A stretch of 64,000 bases of DNA, taken from contig NZ_LR217720.1 of the NCBI RefSeq assembly GCF_900698955.1, forward strand, positions 744,001 to 808,000, read 5' to 3'. Below the pieces are notes generated by a model. That model did no database searches, was not told the origin of the DNA, and saw only the letters and a program-made list of their open reading frames with translations. The translations under genes and the position numbers were made by a program. This document shows positions 60,239 to 64,000 of this stretch, piece by piece. Every line of letters begins with the position of its first letter. Positions within the stretch are counted from its first letter, which is position 1. The stretch is from Erwinia_E haradaeae_G (GTDB taxonomy: Bacteria > Pseudomonadota > Gammaproteobacteria > Enterobacterales > Enterobacteriaceae).

Positions 60239-60985
60239 TTAAGGAATGCGACGCCAATTTGCTTCATATATCGTCACTTCAGCATTTAATGCATCTATCT
60301 TGGCTAGCATAAGCTCCCGACAATGTAGGGCCAGCTTACGTGCTGAGTAATTATGATAGCTAGTTGTATCAATTGGCTGTAGCATTTCAACAATCGCTAA
60401 ACCATTACGGAATCGATTAAGTTTTATTTTATGATGCGTGTTAGATACTACTACTGGTATAATGGGAACACCAGAAACTATAGCAGCATGAAATGCACCC
60501 ATTTTAAATGGTAAGAGACCACGTCCATAGCTACGTGTTCCTTCTGGAAAAATCCAGAACGATATTTTCTTTTTTTGAAATTGAGATACTAACCCCATCA
60601 TAGTACTGTACGCTTTAGTGTAATTCTTCCTATTAATTAAAAAATTACCACTTAACCAATATAACAACCCGAAGAAAGGTATCCATAGTAAGCTTGCTTT
60701 TCCCACAGTAACAGTCATTGGTTGCAACATGTTAGATGCGGTAATAAGGTCAAAATTATTTTGATGATTGCAGATGTAAATCGCATTTTGATAATCTTGC
60801 AATCCTGCTGGTTTACGTAATTGCACCTCTAGCCCAAAAACTGGTGCCAGGCGACCAAATAAATGACTAAAAATGAATACATGCCGCGGATCTCGAGGTT
60901 TGTAAAAACAACAATATATACAACCAAAAATACACACCAGCACTGAATAAATAATCACAACAAAAACGCGCAATACAGCAAGCAT
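60239..60985 (-). CDS. plsC: 1-acyl-sn-glycerol-3-phosphate acyltransferase
   Basis: Makes phosphatidic acid in the inner membrane. An N-terminal hydrophobic helix (about 5-27) precedes the acyltransferase core with the catalytic HX4D box NHQNNFD (about residues 73-79), the Gly/Arg block NFLINRKN, FPEGTRSYGRG and GVPIIPVVVS. Length is 248 (E. coli 245). AGAAGG lies upstream of the ATG. With fabB, cls and others it shows retained phospholipid synthesis. The E. coli neighbour parC is absent. Confidence 0.97.
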   Translation of the reverse strand: MLAVLRVFVVIIYSVLVCIFGCIYCCFYKPRDPRHVFIFSHLFGRLAPVFGLEVQLRKPAGLQDYQNAIYICNHQNNFDLITASNMLQPMTVTVGKASLLWIPFFGLLYWLSGNFLINRKNYTKAYSTMMGLVSQFQKKKISFWIFPEGTRSYGRGLLPFKMGAFHAAIVSGVPIIPVVVSNTHHKIKLNRFRNGLAIVEMLQPIDTTSYHNYSARKLALHCRELMLAKIDALNAEVTIYEANWRRIP

Positions 60986-62325
60986 GATTTTGTGCCCTTC
61001 TGAAAGATATAAAATGTTGTTGCAAATAAATGCACTAAATTCTTATTGGTCACGCACATACTAGAATCATATGTAATATGATAATTTCCACATGCATTCT
61101 ATACAATATAAACACAACATCTCATTAAAAATTAACAAAAAGACATCACGTACTAAGAATTGTTGTAGTATGCATTATATATCATACCTCTAAATACAGA
61201 TTACCACTTTAAGTCTCTCACTCTTATGCTTTTTATTTACCCTCTTATATACAGTACAAGTACAGTTCTAAGATATGTCGTCCTTCTATAACACTTAGCA
61301 ATAATTATTAATTATATTACTATACCTAGATCAAAATTATTCATGATAAAAAATCAGAAAGTACTATGTGGTAAAAAGACCATTTTATACTTTCTGCGAT
61401 ATAAAAATATTTTCTTTAGTCTCTAAACTGTATATCTGCAAAAAATATAAAATAAAATATATTTACATTATCTCGCTGATATCGCTATTAGAATGCATGA
61501 ATCGCGGTATCAAGCTCAGATTATGCATAATACTTCACAGAAAAATTCGCAGCATATTTCTTCTTTCTTTATGTTGAGTACAACTACATAAAAACTGATC
61601 TTTTATGAAAAATTTTACAATTGTAAAATTAGCACTACACTGGTAGTGTGTGTTAGAGACTAAATGTTAGAACCTTTTTATTAAATTCTTTTAATGATAG
61701 ACACAGTGACTAATGTATAGAATAGCGGACTGATAAATCCTATCTACCACAACCTACCAAATTGTGACATATGGTTGTATCGTGTATCTTTATCTTTCAT
61801 ATCTTTTAAAACCATGCTTGTCACAAAAGATACAACAACCAATACGCATAAAATCCTTACATGTACAGAATCCCTGATAATCTTAAAGTATTTGACAAAA
61901 CTAAAAAAGATTTTATACCGATAAAAATCGCAATATACGCTAGTATCTTTCTGTAAAATAGAATTAATCAAGAACATAGCTAATACGTATCACTATGAGA
62001 TATAAACTCAATAACACCTTAAAAATATACTATCCATTCATCAAAGATGGAATATTGACCAACATACTAGCGCCACCAGACTAAATATATATTAAAAATT
62101 CTTCCTAAAATGTTTTTAGTTTAATACGGTAGGTAAAGTTCACATTAAGAACCTGATCCGCAATCTCTGCTATATGAACTAAATATCATTATAATATCTA
62201 AACAATAAAGTTTTTATCACTTAATATAGACCAAACATATCATGCATAATCTCCTCATGATCTTGAGCTATTTAATATCGAAGAAAGACCACAGGCATTG
62301 AATTGATTGCATGACATCACGCAAA
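60986..62325. other. Intergenic region plsC-fabB
   Basis: About 1.34 kb. Frames of about 70-77 codons near 61368 and 61744 show no homology; the second has a hydrophobic stretch but an AT-driven composition. Paired palindromes lie at 61611-61648. Confidence 0.5.
61611..61648. repeat. Adjacent palindromes (20 bp plus a 6-bp-stem hairpin)
   Basis: AATTTTACAATTGTAAAATT (61611-61630) is a perfect 20-bp palindrome. Two bases later CACTAC-ACTG-GTAGTG (61633-61648) forms a second hairpin. They could be operator, terminator or replication-related elements; no assignment is possible. Confidence 0.6.
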
Positions 62326-63564
62326 CTAATTTTGCATTATATCATCTAATTTAGACATCACCAATGTAGCATTAGTACCGCCGAATCCAAAACTATTAGA
62401 CATAACTGTAGTTAATAAACGCTGAGAGGTAGAGGTAATAATGTCTAACCCCTCCGCTGCTGGATCTAGTATATCAATGTTAATACTTGGTGCGATAAAA
62501 CCATATTCTAGCATGAGTAGTGCATAAATAGCTTCTTGAACACCTGCGGCGCCTAGTGAATGACCGGTCATTGCTTTAGTAGCAGATATAGCTGGTTGAT
62601 ACTCAGAAAAAACAGCACGAATGGCATCTAGTTCTTTTACATCGCCGATCAATGTTGAAGTTCCGTGTGTATTTAAGTAATCAATCCTTGAAGATACCCC
62701 CTGTAAAGCCATGCGCATACAACGCATTGCTCCTTCTCCGGAAGGAGCCACCATATCTAGTCCATCTGATGTCGCGCCATAACCTATAATCTCCGCATAA
62801 ATATGAGCATTACGACGAATAGCGTGACTGAGTTCCTCAACCACTACCATACCACCACCACCCGCAATGACAAAACCATCACGCCCCACATCATACGTCC
62901 GTGATGCTTTTTCTGGTTTTTCATTATATTTAGTTGAGAGCGCACCCATGGCATCAAATTCACACGACATCTCCCAACATAATTCCTCACCTCCACCAGC
63001 AAAAACAATATCCTGCTTACCTAATTGAATCTGCTCAACAGCATGACCAATACAATGTGCAGAGGTGGCACAAGCAGAACTAATAGAGTAGTTTACACCA
63101 TAAATCTTAAATGGTGTTGCTAGACACGCTGAGACGCCAGAAGCCATTGCTTTGGTTACCATATATGGACCTACTCCTCGTAAACCCTTGGATCTCATGC
63201 CATCTACGCTAGCTACCTGATAAAATGGAGAACCTCCGCCTGAACCAGCCACTAACCCCACACGTGTATTATTCTGATACTCTGCTTCACTTAATCCAGA
63301 ATCCTGGATCGCTTCTTGCATAGACAAAAAGGCATAAATAGAGGCGTCGCTCATAAAACGTAAAGATTTACGCTCAATACGTGATGCGATATCTTTTTTA
63401 GATAATTTAATATTACCCCATACATGACTACGCATCCCAGAATCCTTTAGCTCTTGTGAAAAATTAATCCCAGAGCGACCTGCACGTAAAGATGCTAGCA
63501 CTTCTGCTTGGTTGTTGCCAATACTAGAAATAATGCCCAAGCCAGTAATCACAGCGCGATTCAT
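62326..63564 (-). CDS. fabB: 3-oxoacyl-[acyl-carrier-protein] synthase I
   Basis: Chain-elongating condensing enzyme needed for unsaturated fatty acid synthesis. Catalytic Cys at about 165 (SSACATSAH) and the His pair in NTHGTST (about 300) and KAMTGHSLGAAG (about 335). The GFVIAGGGGMVVVEE and SNSFGFGGTNATLVM blocks are intact. Length is 412 (E. coli 406), with a slightly extended C-terminus. AGAGG lies six bases before the ATG. Confidence 0.97.
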   Translation of the reverse strand: MNRAVITGLGIISSIGNNQAEVLASLRAGRSGINFSQELKDSGMRSHVWGNIKLSKKDIASRIERKSLRFMSDASIYAFLSMQEAIQDSGLSEAEYQNNTRVGLVAGSGGGSPFYQVASVDGMRSKGLRGVGPYMVTKAMASGVSACLATPFKIYGVNYSISSACATSAHCIGHAVEQIQLGKQDIVFAGGGEELCWEMSCEFDAMGALSTKYNEKPEKASRTYDVGRDGFVIAGGGGMVVVEELSHAIRRNAHIYAEIIGYGATSDGLDMVAPSGEGAMRCMRMALQGVSSRIDYLNTHGTSTLIGDVKELDAIRAVFSEYQPAISATKAMTGHSLGAAGVQEAIYALLMLEYGFIAPSINIDILDPAAEGLDIITSTSQRLLTTVMSNSFGFGGTNATLVMSKLDDIMQN

Positions 63565-64000
63565 TTCATACCTCTTTTACTTCTTTGTGTTAGCATTAGA
63601 GAGAAACTCTAGTGTATAATTGTGGGCTTTCGCAGCTTTATTAAATTTAATTTATATTTGCAATATATATTTATGCTTATGAGAATCTTATATCACAGTC
63701 TTTCATATGCATGCTTAAATGAGTTGTTATCTAATACGATACGATGATTCAATAAATTATTGTGATGCAATATCACTGTAAGATCATGACAAATTTTTAC
63801 TTGTCTACCACAAGAGTTTTGCTATATAACGAATGCAAAATACTAAAAATTTTTCTAAAAACACAGTTAAATGCATGCAAGAATTCTATTTTTGTAGTTA
63901 AATTTGTATTTAAAAAAATATTATAGTCAACACTATTATACGGTTGTTTTCTTGAAAAGTAGTACTTTTATAATAGGCCCGGTATAAGATCGCACATGAA
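63565..64000. other. Upstream region of fabB to window end
   Basis: About 0.44 kb, AT-rich. It should carry the fabB promoter. No FabR/FadR-like operator recognised; mnmC, divergent from fabB in E. coli, does not appear within the window. Confidence 0.45.

Noticed and set aside
61744..61977. 77-codon minus-strand frame with a hydrophobic stretch
   Set aside because: No homology, weak start and composition like the surrounding AT-rich spacer.

Overview
The window reads as chromosome from a long-standing intracellular gammaproteobacterial symbiont of the Enterobacterales type. All 37 recognised proteins align along their length with Escherichia coli orthologues, usually within a few residues of the same length. 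Intergenic DNA is very AT-rich. There are no insertion sequences, prophage genes, toxin-antitoxin loci or CRISPR arrays. By my addition only about 37.7 kb (59%) is protein-coding, so spacers of 0.5-2.5 kb separate many genes. The gene set (glutamine synthetase, purine synthesis, near-complete envelope functions, few regulators) and the low GC fit best with Candidatus Blochmannia, the carpenter-ant symbiont. That genus call is inference from gene content and style, not proof.

Layout. 1-9 kb: cardiolipin synthase (cls), ssb between two arms of a 111-bp inverted repeat, then typA and glnA divergently arranged as in E. coli. 9-15 kb: recC, tRNA-Gly(GCC), a 1.8-kb empty stretch, and rpsT with a UUG start. 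16-22 kb: ileS-lspA and ispH, the remains of the enterobacterial ribF-ileS-lspA-fkpB-ispH cluster with ribF and fkpB gone. 22-30 kb: corA, ompA (conserved leader and a strong terminator), tig, nadK/grpE divergent, and a frameshifted ung. 31-43 kb: pmbA, yciC-yciB-yciA, der, ygfZ, cmoA-cmoB. 43-54 kb: gloB, rnhA/dnaQ divergent followed by tRNA-Asp(GTC), the rpsF-priB-rpsR-rplI operon, rnb, and speE-speD. 54-64 kb: purH and purD, a 2.6-kb very AT-rich spacer, plsC and fabB.

Functional picture. Translation and folding: ileS, rpsT, rpsF, rpsR, rplI, typA, der, tig, grpE, cmoA/B, two tRNAs. DNA replication and repair: ssb, recC, ung, dnaQ, rnhA, priB. Membrane and envelope: fabB, plsC, cls, lspA, ompA, yciB/C. 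Metabolism: glnA, purD/H, speE/D, ispH, nadK, gloB. The set is a housekeeping core with some biosynthetic capacity (glutamine, purines, polyamines).

The most interesting observations are: (1) ung is split by a 10-A tract exactly one A short of a frame that restores full E. coli-like alignment and numbering, a candidate for polymerase-slippage rescue; (2) a 111-bp, 95% identical inverted repeat brackets ssb; (3) Der has lost the guanine-specificity Asp (NKxD to NKIT) in its first G domain; (4) a 48% GC island lies between tig and nadK; (5) an unannotated 58-codon membrane-protein-like frame lies beyond rplI; (6) UUG starts are retained at rpsT and speD, and the ompA leader is conserved in an otherwise eroded intergenic landscape. 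I did not identify any wholly novel multigene system.
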